This document shows positions 54,819 through 63,866 of a stretch of 64,000 nucleotides of DNA, piece by piece (position 1 is the first letter of the stretch; each line of letters starts with the position of its first letter). The notes beneath the pieces are model-generated. The model saw only the letters and a list, made by a program, of their open reading frames with translations, did no database searches and was not told the origin of the DNA. Made by a program: the position numbers and the translations under genes. The DNA is from Rhizobium sp. L43 (GTDB lineage: Bacteria > Pseudomonadota > Alphaproteobacteria > Rhizobiales > Rhizobiaceae): contig NZ_NWSQ01000006.1 of NCBI RefSeq assembly GCF_002531725.1, positions 1-64,000 of the forward strand, in the 5' to 3' direction.

Positions 54819-55982
54819 TCATCGCCCGCCGATCACGCCGATATAATCCGACACCCAGCGATGATAGGGCACGCATTCGCTCTGGGTCGTGCATTTGGCG
54901 ACCGGGGTCTTCCAGAACTTGATCTTGTCGAAGTGATCGAAGCCGTTGGTGGCGCAGCCGGCTTCACCCATCAGTTCGTTGCCCTTGCAGGCGCCGGGAA
55001 CGGAGGGCACGGCGCCGAACCAGGCGGCGGCGTCGCCCTGGACCTTGGCCTTCAGCGAATGTTCCATCCACATATAGGCGCAGTTCGGATGTTCGCTGTC
55101 GGCGTGCAGCATGGTCGTGTCGGCCCAGCCGGTGACGCCTTCCTCCGGGAAGGTGGAGGCGATCTTCTGTTTGTCGGCCTGCAGCAGGTTCACCTGGAAG
55201 GGCCAGGAGCCGGAGGCGACGACGCCTTCATTCTTGAAGTCGTCGATCTGGATCATCGCGTCGTGCCAGTAACGGGAGACCAGCTTGCGCTGGCCGCGCA
55301 AAAGGTCGAGGGCGGCCTTGTACTGGTCCTCGGTCAGTTCGTAGGGATCCTTGATGCCGAGATCCGGCTTGTGGGCCATCAGATATATGGCGGCGTCGGC
55401 AATATAGATCGCGCCGTCATAGGCCTGGACGCGGCCCTTGTTCGACTTGCCGTCGGGCAGCGTCTGCTCCTCGAAGACAACGTTCCAGCTGGTCGGCGCC
55501 TTGTCCTTGAAGGCATCGGTATTATACATCAGCACGTTCGGCCCCCAGAGATAGGGCACGCCGTAATGCACGCCGCCGACCGTGTACCACGGGCCGTTCT
55601 GCAGGCGCTCGTCGACGGTCTTGAAGCTCGGGATCAGATCGGTGTTGATCGGCTGGACGCGCTTGCCGGCGATGAGGCGGAGTGACGCGTCACCCGATGC
55701 CGTGACGAGGTCGAAGCCGCCCTCGTTCATCAGCGAGACCATTTCATCCGAAGTGGCGGCGGTCTTGACGGAAACCTTGCAGCCGGTCTCCTTTTCGAAA
55801 TCGGTGACCCAGTCGTAGTTCTTGTCGGTTTCGCCGCGCTCGATATAACCGGCCCAGGCGACGATGCTGACCGCGCCTTCGCCTTTGCCGAGCGCCTTCA
55901 GCGGTTCGGCGGCGATCCCCTGCGTGGCAAAGCTCAGGCAGGCGAGTGCCGCCGTGCAGGATTTCAACAGATTGGTCATCAT
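54819..55982 (-). CDS. ydcS: ABC transporter substrate-binding protein (YdcS/PotD-like)
   Basis: A 387-residue periplasmic binding protein with signal peptide ending ATQGIAA (about residue 25). PotD-like features are VAWAGYIERGETDKNYDWV (about 43-61), YGVPYLWGPNVLMYN (about 142-156) and KCTTQSECVPYHRWVSDYIG near the C-terminus, with cysteine pairs there that may form disulfides. It captures a polyamine-type substrate for YdcTUV. Tandem ATGs occur at 55982 and 55979. The LysR gene lies 117 bases upstream on the same strand. Confidence 0.89.
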   Translation of the reverse strand: MMTNLLKSCTAALACLSFATQGIAAEPLKALGKGEGAVSIVAWAGYIERGETDKNYDWVTDFEKETGCKVSVKTAATSDEMVSLMNEGGFDLVTASGDASLRLIAGKRVQPINTDLIPSFKTVDERLQNGPWYTVGGVHYGVPYLWGPNVLMYNTDAFKDKAPTSWNVVFEEQTLPDGKSNKGRVQAYDGAIYIADAAIYLMAHKPDLGIKDPYELTEDQYKAALDLLRGQRKLVSRYWHDAMIQIDDFKNEGVVASGSWPFQVNLLQADKQKIASTFPEEGVTGWADTTMLHADSEHPNCAYMWMEHSLKAKVQGDAAAWFGAVPSVPGACKGNELMGEAGCATNGFDHFDKIKFWKTPVAKCTTQSECVPYHRWVSDYIGVIGGR

Positions 55983-56099
55983 CCGTCTCCCGGTCTGGTG
56001 CCACTTTCCGTGGCGGTTTGTTCCCGGATGAAAAGGTGACGCGAAAAAGCCGCTTTCGCAAATTCATTTATCAGAAAGCCGATATCGGAAATTCCGATA

Positions 56100-57008
56100 T
56101 CAGCGAATGCGGCCGGAGCGCAGACTTTCGGCGATGCCGACGAAATCGCGTGCCGCCTGCGGCAGGCTGGAACCCTTGCGCCAGACCATGCCGACCTGGA
56201 CGACCGGCAGCGAACCGGAGACGTCGCGGCTTTCGATACGGTCGCCTTCGAGCGACCATGGTCGGTAGACGAGATCGGGAAGCAGCGCCACGCCGGCGCC
56301 TGTTGCCACCAGGCTGCGCACGGCTTCTACCGAGCGGGTGCGGAAGGCGACATGTGGGCGGGCGCCAAGTGCTGAGAGCAGCTTGCCGGTGTTTTCCTCG
56401 ATTTCGTCGACCGTCAGCATGATCAGCGGTTCGCGGGCGATGTCGGCGACCGAGATGATGTCGGCCGATACCAGTGGATGGCCCATCGGCAGCCATAGAC
56501 GGTAGGGCGAGGTTTCGAGGATCTCCGCCTGCAGCGCCATGCGGTCGCGCAGATTTGAGATCACCATGACGGCGACATCCAGTTCGCCGCCGACCAGGAG
56601 GTGTTCGAGATAGCCGCCATTGTCCTCGATGGCGCTGACCTCGATGCCCGGACAGGCACGCCGGTATCGCGCCAGGAGGTCGGAGAGCACGTAGCCGGCG
56701 ACAAGCGAGGTGACGCCGATATTCAGCGTGCCGGAGAGGGCGCTTTGCTGGCCGGAGAAACTGGTCCGGGCATCGGAGACGGAGGCCAGGATCTTCGTCG
56801 CGTGACGTAGGAACTGGTGGCCGTTATGGGTGATCGTCAGGCCGCGCGGATGGCGCTCGAACAGCGCGACGCCGAGGTCGGTTTCGAGTTCCTTCAGCGC
56901 TTCCGTCACCGAGGATTGCGAGATCGAAAGGTTCTGTGCGGCGCGTGTCACCGAACCCTGTTCGGCGACGGCGACAAAATATTGAACCTGACGAAGCGTG
57001 AAGGCCAT
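56100..57008 (-). CDS. LysR family transcriptional regulator
   Basis: A 302-residue LysR regulator with N-terminal winged helix-turn-helix (FVAVAEQGSVTRAAQNLSIS at about residues 11-30) and effector domain (about 92-295). It lies just upstream of ydcS on the same strand, an arrangement different from the common divergent one, but still the likely activator of the putrescine operon. Autoregulation or control of ydcS cannot be assigned from a visible T-N11-A box. Confidence 0.88.
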   Translation of the reverse strand: MAFTLRQVQYFVAVAEQGSVTRAAQNLSISQSSVTEALKELETDLGVALFERHPRGLTITHNGHQFLRHATKILASVSDARTSFSGQQSALSGTLNIGVTSLVAGYVLSDLLARYRRACPGIEVSAIEDNGGYLEHLLVGGELDVAVMVISNLRDRMALQAEILETSPYRLWLPMGHPLVSADIISVADIAREPLIMLTVDEIEENTGKLLSALGARPHVAFRTRSVEAVRSLVATGAGVALLPDLVYRPWSLEGDRIESRDVSGSLPVVQVGMVWRKGSSLPQAARDFVGIAESLRSGRIR

Positions 57009-57187
57009 CAGCGTTTAGAGCATGGTGGAATAGGCCGTGGCAAGCGGCCTGGAAAAGCGGACCTTTTTTGGTGTTTTCTTTAAATGGCGCAGGCTTCACG
57101 CGCCCACTTAAACTTTCGGAAACGTGATTTCCTTAACGTTCTCAGCACTTGTCCTGCGTTGGAGTTTCAGATGGCGGAGCAGTTGGC

Positions 57188-57937
57188 GTGAAGGCCTTAC
57201 TGCGCATCTTCCGGCCTTCCCGGAAATTGGCAATCATCATCGGTGGAGTCGCTCTTCTGGCGGGCGTTTCCGGCGGTGCGGCCATCTATGTCGGCAAGGA
57301 CAGGCTGATCGGTGCTGCCGGTGGTGGCTACGGGCTCGAATGCAGCGACGTCAACCTGGTGACGATCCGGAAGCAGGATCACGTCTGGGTGCGCAAATAC
57401 ATCAAGACGGAACCGACCGACGGAATGACCCGCGTCACCACGGCACTTCGTGTCGCCCAGGCCGTTTATGCCGCGCAGAAGCCGGATCTGGTGCAGGTGG
57501 TGGTGCTCGACGGGAACGGCCCCACCCTGCGCGCCGACATTCGCGGCCGGGCGATCGGCGCCGACGTCGTCTATATCCCGCATCCCGACAAGGCCGTTCC
57601 CGGCCTCGACGACAAGCCCTATACGGCGCGCTACTATGACGGCAAGGCCAGCGAAAACGGGCTGTTCTTCGGCGAGCGGATAGACATGCCGTCCGACGAG
57701 ATCGCCATGATCAGCGCCGCCTTCAAGGACCCCGAGGATTGCGTCGATCCGGTTGCGGTCGGCTCGACGAAGAGCGGGGAAAAGGGCAAGGAAAAGAAGG
57801 CTGAGGGCGGCAGCCACGGCGCAGCTCCCGAAGCCAAAGGCGAAGAGGCACCTGCCCATGAGGGCGCCGGCGCCGATGTCGTGGCGGAGGCACCGGCCGA
57901 AGAGCCGCCGGAAACCGCGCCGGCCAAGACCCATTGA
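57188..57937 (+). CDS. Hypothetical membrane-anchored protein with charged C-terminal tail
   Basis: A 249-residue protein that I do not recognise. It has one N-terminal hydrophobic segment (about residues 15-34, AIIIGGVALLAGVSGGAAI) and a folded-looking periplasmic part (about 40-185) with two cysteines, in LECSDVN and PEDCVDP, that could pair. The C-terminal 55 residues are low-complexity (Glu, Ala, Lys and Pro, e.g. KGEEAPAHEGAGAD). GTG 57188 with GGAG upstream is chosen over ATG 57149, whose extra residues are not hydrophobic. It converges on lysS with a terminator between. The envelope location is inferred. Confidence 0.68.
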   Translation: MKALLRIFRPSRKLAIIIGGVALLAGVSGGAAIYVGKDRLIGAAGGGYGLECSDVNLVTIRKQDHVWVRKYIKTEPTDGMTRVTTALRVAQAVYAAQKPDLVQVVVLDGNGPTLRADIRGRAIGADVVYIPHPDKAVPGLDDKPYTARYYDGKASENGLFFGERIDMPSDEIAMISAAFKDPEDCVDPVAVGSTKSGEKGKEKKAEGGSHGAAPEAKGEEAPAHEGAGADVVAEAPAEEPPETAPAKTH

Positions 57938-57949
57938 ACGGATGGCATG

Positions 57950-57981
57950 AAAAAAGCGGAGCGCCGGCTAGCACTCCGCTT
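57950..57981. terminator. Bidirectional terminator between the hypothetical gene and lysS
   Basis: AAGCGGAG (57954-57961) pairs with CTCCGCTT (57974-57981) around a 12-nt loop. On the minus strand it is followed by six Ts, complement of 57950-57955, giving a good lysS terminator; the plus strand has a T-rich tail (TTCGTTCTTCT). Confidence 0.75.
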
Positions 57982-58004
57982 CGTTCTTCTCATGTTTTCT
58001 TCTA

Positions 58005-59501
58005 TCAGTCGGCCTTGTTGCGGCGGGCCGGGAAGAGGATGACGTCGCGGATCGACGGCGCGTTGGTCAAAAGCATGATCAGGCGGTCGACGCCGATGCC
58101 GAGGCCGCCTGCCGGCGGCATGCCCTGGTCGATCGCGTCGAGGAATTCCTCGTCCAGCTGCTTTTCCTTTTCGCCGCGGGCATGCGCCTGTTCGAGCTGC
58201 TCGACCATGCGGCGGCGCTGCTCTTCGGGGTCGTTGAGTTCCGAGAAGGCGTTGCCGAGTTCCCAGGCGTTGCAATAGGTCTCGAAGCGTTCGACCAGGC
58301 GCGGCTCGCCCGGCACTTCCTTGGCGAAGGGCGAGATGTCCTTCGGGAAATGCGTGACATGAGACGGCTGGATCAGCGTGGCTTCAACCTTTTCCTCGAA
58401 GATGAAGGCGAGGCATTCGCCCCAGGTCCAATCCTTCTCGACCGCGAAGCCGGCAGACTTGGCGGCGGCGCGCGCCTCCTCGTCGGTCTTGATGGCGAGG
58501 AAATCGATGCCGGTTGCTTCCTTGACGGCATCGGGCATCGGCACGCGCTTGAATGGCCCCTTGAAGGATAAGCGCTTGTCGCCGAAATCGAATTCCGTCG
58601 TGCCGTGAATAGAGAGCGCCAGGCCTTCGAACAGCCGCTCGACGAGGTCCATCATGTCCTCGTAATCGGCATAGGCCCAGTAACATTCCATCATCGTGAA
58701 TTCGGGATTGTGCCGGGTGGAGACGCCTTCGTTGCGGAAGTTCCGGTTGATCTCGAAGACCTTGTCGGTGAGGCCCGAGACCAGCGTGCGCTTCAAGAAC
58801 AGTTCCGGCGCGATGCGCAGATACATGTCGAGCTTCAGCGTGTTGTGATGCGTCTTGAACGGCTCGGCGGTGGCTCCGCCATAGATCGATTGCAGCATCG
58901 GCGTTTCGACTTCCATGAAGCCGTCATTCTCCATGAAGCGGCGGATGCCGGAGACGATCTTCGAGCGCTGCTGGAAGCGAAGTTTCGAATCCTCATTGGT
59001 CATGATGTCGAGATGGCGCTTGCGATAACGCAGCTCGATGTCGGAGAGGCCGTGCCACTTCTCGGGCATCGGCAGCAGCGACTTGGTCAGCATTTCGATC
59101 TTCTGGGCGTTGATGGTCAGTTCGCCGCGCTTGGTGCGGCGCACGATGCCGGTGACGCCGATGATGTCGCCGATGTCGATCATCGGCAGCAGGCCGCGGG
59201 CCTCTTCCGACGTCGTGTCCTTGTGGCTGAAGATCTGGATCTTGCCGCCCGCATCGTGGATGTCCATGAACATGCCGGAGTTGCGCGAGGAATAGACACG
59301 GCCGGCAACGGTGACGACATCCTGCGTCTCTGTGTCGGGCTCCAGCCCGTCGTATTTCGCAGCCAGCTCGGCATTGGTCATCGTCCGGTGGAAATGCGCC
59401 GGATAGACGTCGCCGATCTGCTCGCGCAGCAGCTTCAGCTTCTGGGCGCGCACCTCAGTTGCGTCGGAGGAGAGGGTGTTTTCGGTCTTGTTGTCAGCCA
59501 T
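58005..59501 (-). CDS. lysS: Lysyl-tRNA synthetase (class II)
   Basis: A 498-residue class II synthetase, not the class I LysK form found in some alphaproteobacteria. The N-terminal OB-fold binds the anticodon (about 50-150, VAGRVYSSRNSGMFMDIHDA). Motif 2 lies in FRNEGVSTRHNPEFTMMECY and motif 3 in GLGIGVDRLIMLLT near the C-terminus. It charges tRNA-Lys. ATG 59501 begins MADNKTENT; in-frame upstream sequence to 59564 lacks support. It follows gltX on the same strand by 22 bases. Confidence 0.95.
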   Translation of the reverse strand: MADNKTENTLSSDATEVRAQKLKLLREQIGDVYPAHFHRTMTNAELAAKYDGLEPDTETQDVVTVAGRVYSSRNSGMFMDIHDAGGKIQIFSHKDTTSEEARGLLPMIDIGDIIGVTGIVRRTKRGELTINAQKIEMLTKSLLPMPEKWHGLSDIELRYRKRHLDIMTNEDSKLRFQQRSKIVSGIRRFMENDGFMEVETPMLQSIYGGATAEPFKTHHNTLKLDMYLRIAPELFLKRTLVSGLTDKVFEINRNFRNEGVSTRHNPEFTMMECYWAYADYEDMMDLVERLFEGLALSIHGTTEFDFGDKRLSFKGPFKRVPMPDAVKEATGIDFLAIKTDEEARAAAKSAGFAVEKDWTWGECLAFIFEEKVEATLIQPSHVTHFPKDISPFAKEVPGEPRLVERFETYCNAWELGNAFSELNDPEEQRRRMVEQLEQAHARGEKEKQLDEEFLDAIDQGMPPAGGLGIGVDRLIMLLTNAPSIRDVILFPARRNKAD

Positions 59502-59523
59502 TGTCGAAATCCTCTGACTGTTC

Positions 59524-60990
59524 TTACTTCGAGCCGACGAGGGCGGCGACGGCCTGCGCGGCAAGCTTCAGGCGCTGGCGCACCACGGAGCGACCGAGGA
59601 TCGCCATGGAATCGAAGAGCGGCAGCGAGCGCGACGAGCCGGACACGGCGACGAAGAGCGGCGAGACCACGACCTTCAGCTTCTTGCCCATGCGGTCGGC
59701 GATGGCGCGCAGCTCGGCTTCGATCGTCTCGACATTCCATTCCAGAATCTTTTCGAGATCCGGCTGAACGGTGTTGAGGATCTCCAGGATCTCTTCCGGC
59801 GGCGACTTGATCTTGGCGAAGTCGGACGGCTGCAGGCCGAGATCGGACTTCAGCAGGAAGCCGGCGAGATCGGGCAGTTCGCCGAGCTTGGAAATGCGCG
59901 TCTGCGACAGCCGCAGACCCTCCTTCAGGCGGTCGTTTTCCATCGCCCAGGCAAGCACGCGCGCCTGGAATTCTTCCTCGGACAGCTTCTCGCGGATCCA
60001 GCGGCCGTTCAGCCAGTCGAGCTTCTGGATGTCGAAGATCGCGCCGGCTTTGGAGAGGTTGTCCGGATCGAACTTCTCGGAGAGCTCATCCATCGTCAAC
60101 AGCTCTTCGCCTTCGGCGATCTGGATGAAGAACAGGCCGAGGAAGTTCATCAGCGCTTCCGGGATATAGCCGAGCGCCGAGTAATAGGAGATCGAGGTCG
60201 GGTTCTTGCGCTTCGACAGCTTCGACTTGTCGGCATTGCGCATCAGCGACAGATGCATGAAGACCGGCTGGTCCCAGCCGAAATAGCGATAGAGCAGAAT
60301 GTGCTTCGGCACCGAAGCCAGCCACTCTTCGCCGCGCGCCACATGAGTGATCTTCATCAGATGGTCGTCGATGACGTTGGCCATGTGATAGGTCGGCATG
60401 CCGTCGGCCTTGATCAGCACCTGCATGTCGACGGAATCCCACGGGATCGAGACATCGCCATAGACGCCGTCGGTGAAGTCGCACGAGCCTTCGGCCGGGA
60501 TCTTCATGCGGATAACGGTCGTTTCGCCGGCGGCCATGCGCGAGGTGACTTCCTCGGCCGTCAGGCTGAGGCAGAGACCGTCATATTTCGGCGGCTTGCC
60601 GGCGGCGCGCTGGCCCTCGCGCATCTGTTCGAGGCGCTCAGGCGTGCAGAAACAGCGGAAGGCATGCCCCTTGTCCAGCAACTCCTGTGCGTAGGGCTGG
60701 TACAGCGGCTTGCGGTCGGACTGGCGATAGGGGCCGTAGGGGCCGCCGATATCGGGGCCTTCCTTCCATTCCAGCCCGCACCATTTCAGGGCATCCAGCA
60801 CCTTCGTCTCGAATTCCGGGGTCGAGCGCGTCGCATCGGTATCCTCGATGCGCAGGATGAACTCGCCGCCGTGCTTCTTGGCAAAGAGGTAGTTGAAGAG
60901 AGCGATATAAGCGGTGCCGACATGCGGCTCGCCGGTCGGCGAGGGAGCGATGCGGACGCGGACGCCGGTAGCTGTCCCGGAAACTGTCAT
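59524..60990 (-). CDS. gltX: Glutamyl-tRNA synthetase
   Basis: A 488-residue class I synthetase. The HIGH-type motif lies in APSPTGEPHVGTAY (about residues 14-27, histidine at HVG) and the KMSKS-type in KLSKRKNP (about 256). It charges tRNA-Glu, and in rhizobia usually one of two GltX paralogues also charges tRNA-Gln for the Gat amidotransferase; which copy this is cannot be told here. It lies upstream of lysS in an apparent two-gene synthetase unit. ATG 60990. Confidence 0.95.
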   Translation of the reverse strand: MTVSGTATGVRVRIAPSPTGEPHVGTAYIALFNYLFAKKHGGEFILRIEDTDATRSTPEFETKVLDALKWCGLEWKEGPDIGGPYGPYRQSDRKPLYQPYAQELLDKGHAFRCFCTPERLEQMREGQRAAGKPPKYDGLCLSLTAEEVTSRMAAGETTVIRMKIPAEGSCDFTDGVYGDVSIPWDSVDMQVLIKADGMPTYHMANVIDDHLMKITHVARGEEWLASVPKHILLYRYFGWDQPVFMHLSLMRNADKSKLSKRKNPTSISYYSALGYIPEALMNFLGLFFIQIAEGEELLTMDELSEKFDPDNLSKAGAIFDIQKLDWLNGRWIREKLSEEEFQARVLAWAMENDRLKEGLRLSQTRISKLGELPDLAGFLLKSDLGLQPSDFAKIKSPPEEILEILNTVQPDLEKILEWNVETIEAELRAIADRMGKKLKVVVSPLFVAVSGSSRSLPLFDSMAILGRSVVRQRLKLAAQAVAALVGSK

Positions 60991-61234
60991 TGTGTGTGCC
61001 CGTCAATGAATGCCGGACGGTATTCGCGGGAAAGCGATGTTCGGCCGGAAGGATGCAGATATCTTCATCGGCAAACCGGCCAAAAAAGGGCATTCGCCCG
61101 CACCATTCGCCGATCGTCCGTTCGGCTGGCCTTAGGCCATATTCAACCGGGCGCGTCAAGAAAAACCACGTCTGCAAAGGCCCAATGGCGGCGAGGGGAG
61201 GCGCGCCGGTTTCGCCGCGCCTCCCGCTTCAGCC

Positions 61235-61984
61235 TCAATGCGCGCCTTCGCGCTTCCGCTTGCGGGCATTGCGGGCGAACATGTTCAGCACCTCGACCAG
61301 CGCCGAGAAGGCCATGGCGGCGTAGACGTAGCCCTTCGGCACATGGAAGCCCATGCCGTCGGCGATCAGCGTCGTGCCGATCATCAGCAGGAAGGCGAGC
61401 GCCAGCATGACGATCGTCGGGTTCCTCTCGATGAAGTTAGCAAGCGGGTTGGCGGCGACCAGCATGACGGTGACGGCGGCGACAACGGCAATGACCATGA
61501 TCGGCAGATGCGGCGTCATGCCGACAGCGGTGATGATGCTGTCGACCGAGAAGACGAGGTCGAGCAGCAGGATCTGGCCGATCGCCGATGCAAAGCCTGT
61601 CGTTGCCGACGTTGCGATGAAATCCTCCTGGTGGTCCAAGGGGTCGACGGTGTGGTGAATTTCCTTGGTGGCTTTCCAGACGAGGAACAAGCCGCCGGCG
61701 ATCAGGATCAGATCTTTCCAGGAGAAGCCATGGCCGAAGGCCTCGAACAGCGGTTCGGTCAGCTGCACGATCCAGGCGATGGTGCCGAGCAGCGCCAGGC
61801 GCATGACGAGGGCAAGACCGATGCCGATCTTGCGGGCTCTCTCCCGGTGCTCAGGCGGCAGTTTGTTGGTGAGAATGGAAATGAAGATCAGGTTGTCGAT
61901 CCCGAGAACGACTTCCATCACCACCAACGTGATGAGCGCCACCCAGGCGGCCGGATCCTGAATGAGCGTCATGATTTCCTGCAT
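61235..61984 (-). CDS. TerC family integral membrane protein
   Basis: A 249-residue TerC-family protein with about seven membrane helices and the family acidic motifs in [18 protein letters not shown] (about residues 20-37) and [13 protein letters not shown] (about 139-151). TerC proteins are linked to manganese efflux and metal loading of secreted proteins, and to tellurite resistance in some operons. ATG 61984 (MQEIMTLIQ) follows AGAGGG; ATG 61972 is an alternative. It is an isolated gene. The gap between gltX and TerC (about 244 bases) holds nothing recognised. Confidence 0.88.
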   Translation of the reverse strand: MQEIMTLIQDPAAWVALITLVVMEVVLGIDNLIFISILTNKLPPEHRERARKIGIGLALVMRLALLGTIAWIVQLTEPLFEAFGHGFSWKDLILIAGGLFLVWKATKEIHHTVDPLDHQEDFIATSATTGFASAIGQILLLDLVFSVDSIITAVGMTPHLPIMVIAVVAAVTVMLVAANPLANFIERNPTIVMLALAFLLMIGTTLIADGMGFHVPKGYVYAAMAFSALVEVLNMFARNARKRKREGAH

Positions 61985-62090
61985 CAGCTTATATCCCTCT
62001 TGCGTCACATGATTGGATGACGCGCGCAATGTAGTGTCGGCGGCCCGCCACGCAAGCGCCGCAAGGGGGTATACGAAATCGATGTGACTT

Positions 62091-62930
62091 TTATTCCTTA
62101 ATCGGCAACCAGATTTCGGTGACGCCCATGCCGGTATAGGGGTCGAAGCGCTCGTCGTAGCGTTCGAACATGTCGGGTGTGTCGCCGTGCTCCAGGCCTG
62201 AAGTCGGCCACCATGCACCAAAAATCCGGTTCATGGTCGCCGAAATGCCGGAGACATGGCCGCGATGGGTGAAGACGACGTAGCGCTGGCCGGGAAGCTT
62301 GAGCGTCGCAAAATCCGCCGGCAGATCGCCGGCATCGGAGACTTCGACTGCGGCCATATAGCGGAATTTCTCCGCTTCGCCTGTAATATGGGTGCAGACG
62401 CCATAGGCGACGTTGCCTTTCTGGCCGGAGATATGGCCGAAATGGGCATTGAACTTCTGCCAGAGAGAGGGGATGGCGGCGTTGCCGCCATAGGGATAGA
62501 TCTCCTGCAGACCGGCAAGGAGCATTGGCTGCAGGGTTTCGAAGCGGGGTGGTTCGAGGTCGTTGAGGTGGGCGGGGTCCATTCTGATCGGCTCCAGCAA
62601 GATAAGGTTACGGGCGTGCCCCTGTCTGCGCACCGCGTCCGGCGTCATGCCGAACTGGTCGCGGAAGGCACGGGTGAAAGCCTCGTGCGAGCCGTAGCCC
62701 GCGCAAAGCGCAACCTCGAGAATGGTGGATGAGCCGCCGACGAGCGCGGGTACGGCGCGGCTGAGACGCCGCCCTCTTATATAACCGCTGATCGAGTGGC
62801 CGGTGACGAGCCCGAAGACGCGCGACAGATGGTAGCGCGACAATCCGGCGGCTTCCGATATCTCTTCCAGCGATAGATCGTTTTCGAAATGGCTCTCTAT
62901 GAACCAGATCGCCCGTCCGACGGCGCTCAT
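62091..62930 (-). CDS. AraC family regulator with GyrI-like effector domain
   Basis: A 279-residue protein with an AraC-type DNA-binding domain (about residues 1-105: [20 protein letters not shown], then [17 protein letters not shown]) and a GyrI-like small-molecule-binding domain (about 110-279). It resembles the Rob/SoxS-related regulators of drug response. ATG 62930 has AGGAG seven bases upstream; GTG 62936 is an alternative. It lies 105 bases before the TetR gene, same strand. Ligand and targets unknown. Confidence 0.86.
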   Translation of the reverse strand: MSAVGRAIWFIESHFENDLSLEEISEAAGLSRYHLSRVFGLVTGHSISGYIRGRRLSRAVPALVGGSSTILEVALCAGYGSHEAFTRAFRDQFGMTPDAVRRQGHARNLILLEPIRMDPAHLNDLEPPRFETLQPMLLAGLQEIYPYGGNAAIPSLWQKFNAHFGHISGQKGNVAYGVCTHITGEAEKFRYMAAVEVSDAGDLPADFATLKLPGQRYVVFTHRGHVSGISATMNRIFGAWWPTSGLEHGDTPDMFERYDERFDPYTGMGVTEIWLPIKE

Positions 62931-63035
62931 CCTCACTCTCCTGGTTGCGACCTCTTCCTTAAAGAAAAGCCGGCAGCCGGATTTGATCGTTCTTGCGGAG
63001 TTTTGGCCGATAGAGCGCGGCGGTCAAGGATGCGG

Positions 63036-63716
63036 TCAGGTGGTCTCGTGCCGGCGCGCGCCGTAGGCGGCCATGAAAACCCGGATCGCACCGCGGATGA
63101 CACGGTCGATTTCCTCGCGGGACGGCGGCCCTTCCATGCTTCCGAACAGGCGGAGCTTGAAAAAACTGCCGCTGGCGAGATCGAGAAACTGGCCGGCGGC
63201 CAGGTCGATGTCGTCGATCTCGAGCCGGCCTTCGGCAACGTGCCGTTCCAGGAAGTCGCGCATGATGGTGCGCAGGTTTTCCGGACCCTTGAAGAAGCGC
63301 TGAGAGAGCGCCGGCATGCGGTCGCGCACGCCGAGAACGGTGCGCATCGCATTGATGACCTTTTCGTCGGTCATATGGGTGACGAAGCTTATCCCGAATT
63401 CGTACAGGCCGGTTTCGGGATCGTCATGTTCGGCAAGGGCCGTGCGCACGGCCGCCACGAAGGCGGCGCGCTCGGCCTCGATCATCGCCGAAAATAGTTC
63501 TTCCTTGTTGGTGAAATAGACGTAGAGCGTGCCCTTGGAGACACCGGCCTCGCGCGTCACGTCGTTCATGCTGGCGGCGTCGAAACCCATTTTCATGAAG
63601 ACGCGCTTGGCGCCGGCGAGAATTTGCTGGCGTTTGGCCGGATCTTCGCCCGCGGCAAATCGGCCTCCACCGACGGGGGGGCTGAAGACGGCGGCATGGT
63701 CGGGTTTCAGCGTCAT
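63036..63716 (-). CDS. TetR/AcrR family transcriptional regulator
   Basis: A 226-residue TetR regulator with helix-turn-helix at about residues 27-75 (ILAGAKRVFMKMGFDAASMN, then GVSKGTLYVYF) and an AcrR-type C-terminal domain. The N-terminal 25 residues are extra compared with a typical TetR. It is divergent from a truncated gene at 63867. The 150-base gap between them contains several palindromes that probably include its operator. Confidence 0.9.
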   Translation of the reverse strand: MTLKPDHAAVFSPPVGGGRFAAGEDPAKRQQILAGAKRVFMKMGFDAASMNDVTREAGVSKGTLYVYFTNKEELFSAMIEAERAAFVAAVRTALAEHDDPETGLYEFGISFVTHMTDEKVINAMRTVLGVRDRMPALSQRFFKGPENLRTIMRDFLERHVAEGRLEIDDIDLAAGQFLDLASGSFFKLRLFGSMEGPPSREEIDRVIRGAIRVFMAAYGARRHETT

Positions 63717-63723
63717 GTCTCCT

Positions 63724-63833
63724 TAACCGTGTTCACGGTTTCATATTTTCTTTAAAGAAATCGAACCGATTGGTTCTGTACACCTTGATATGACGGTAAA
63801 ACAGGTTTAAGTCAACTGAACCGAACCGTTCAG
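63724..63833. promoter_or_regulatory. Palindrome-rich divergent control region (TetR operator candidates)
   Basis: Four inverted repeats lie in this gap. They are AACCGTG-N2-CACGGTT (63724-63739), TTTCTTTAAAGAAA (63747-63760), GAACC-N4-GGTTC (63763-63776) and CTGAAC-N6-GTTCAG (63816-63833). The last two share a GAACCG-like half-site and are the best operator candidates. Confidence 0.55.
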
Positions 63834-63866
63834 TTCGATTATTTACTCCAGATCGGTAAAGTGGCC

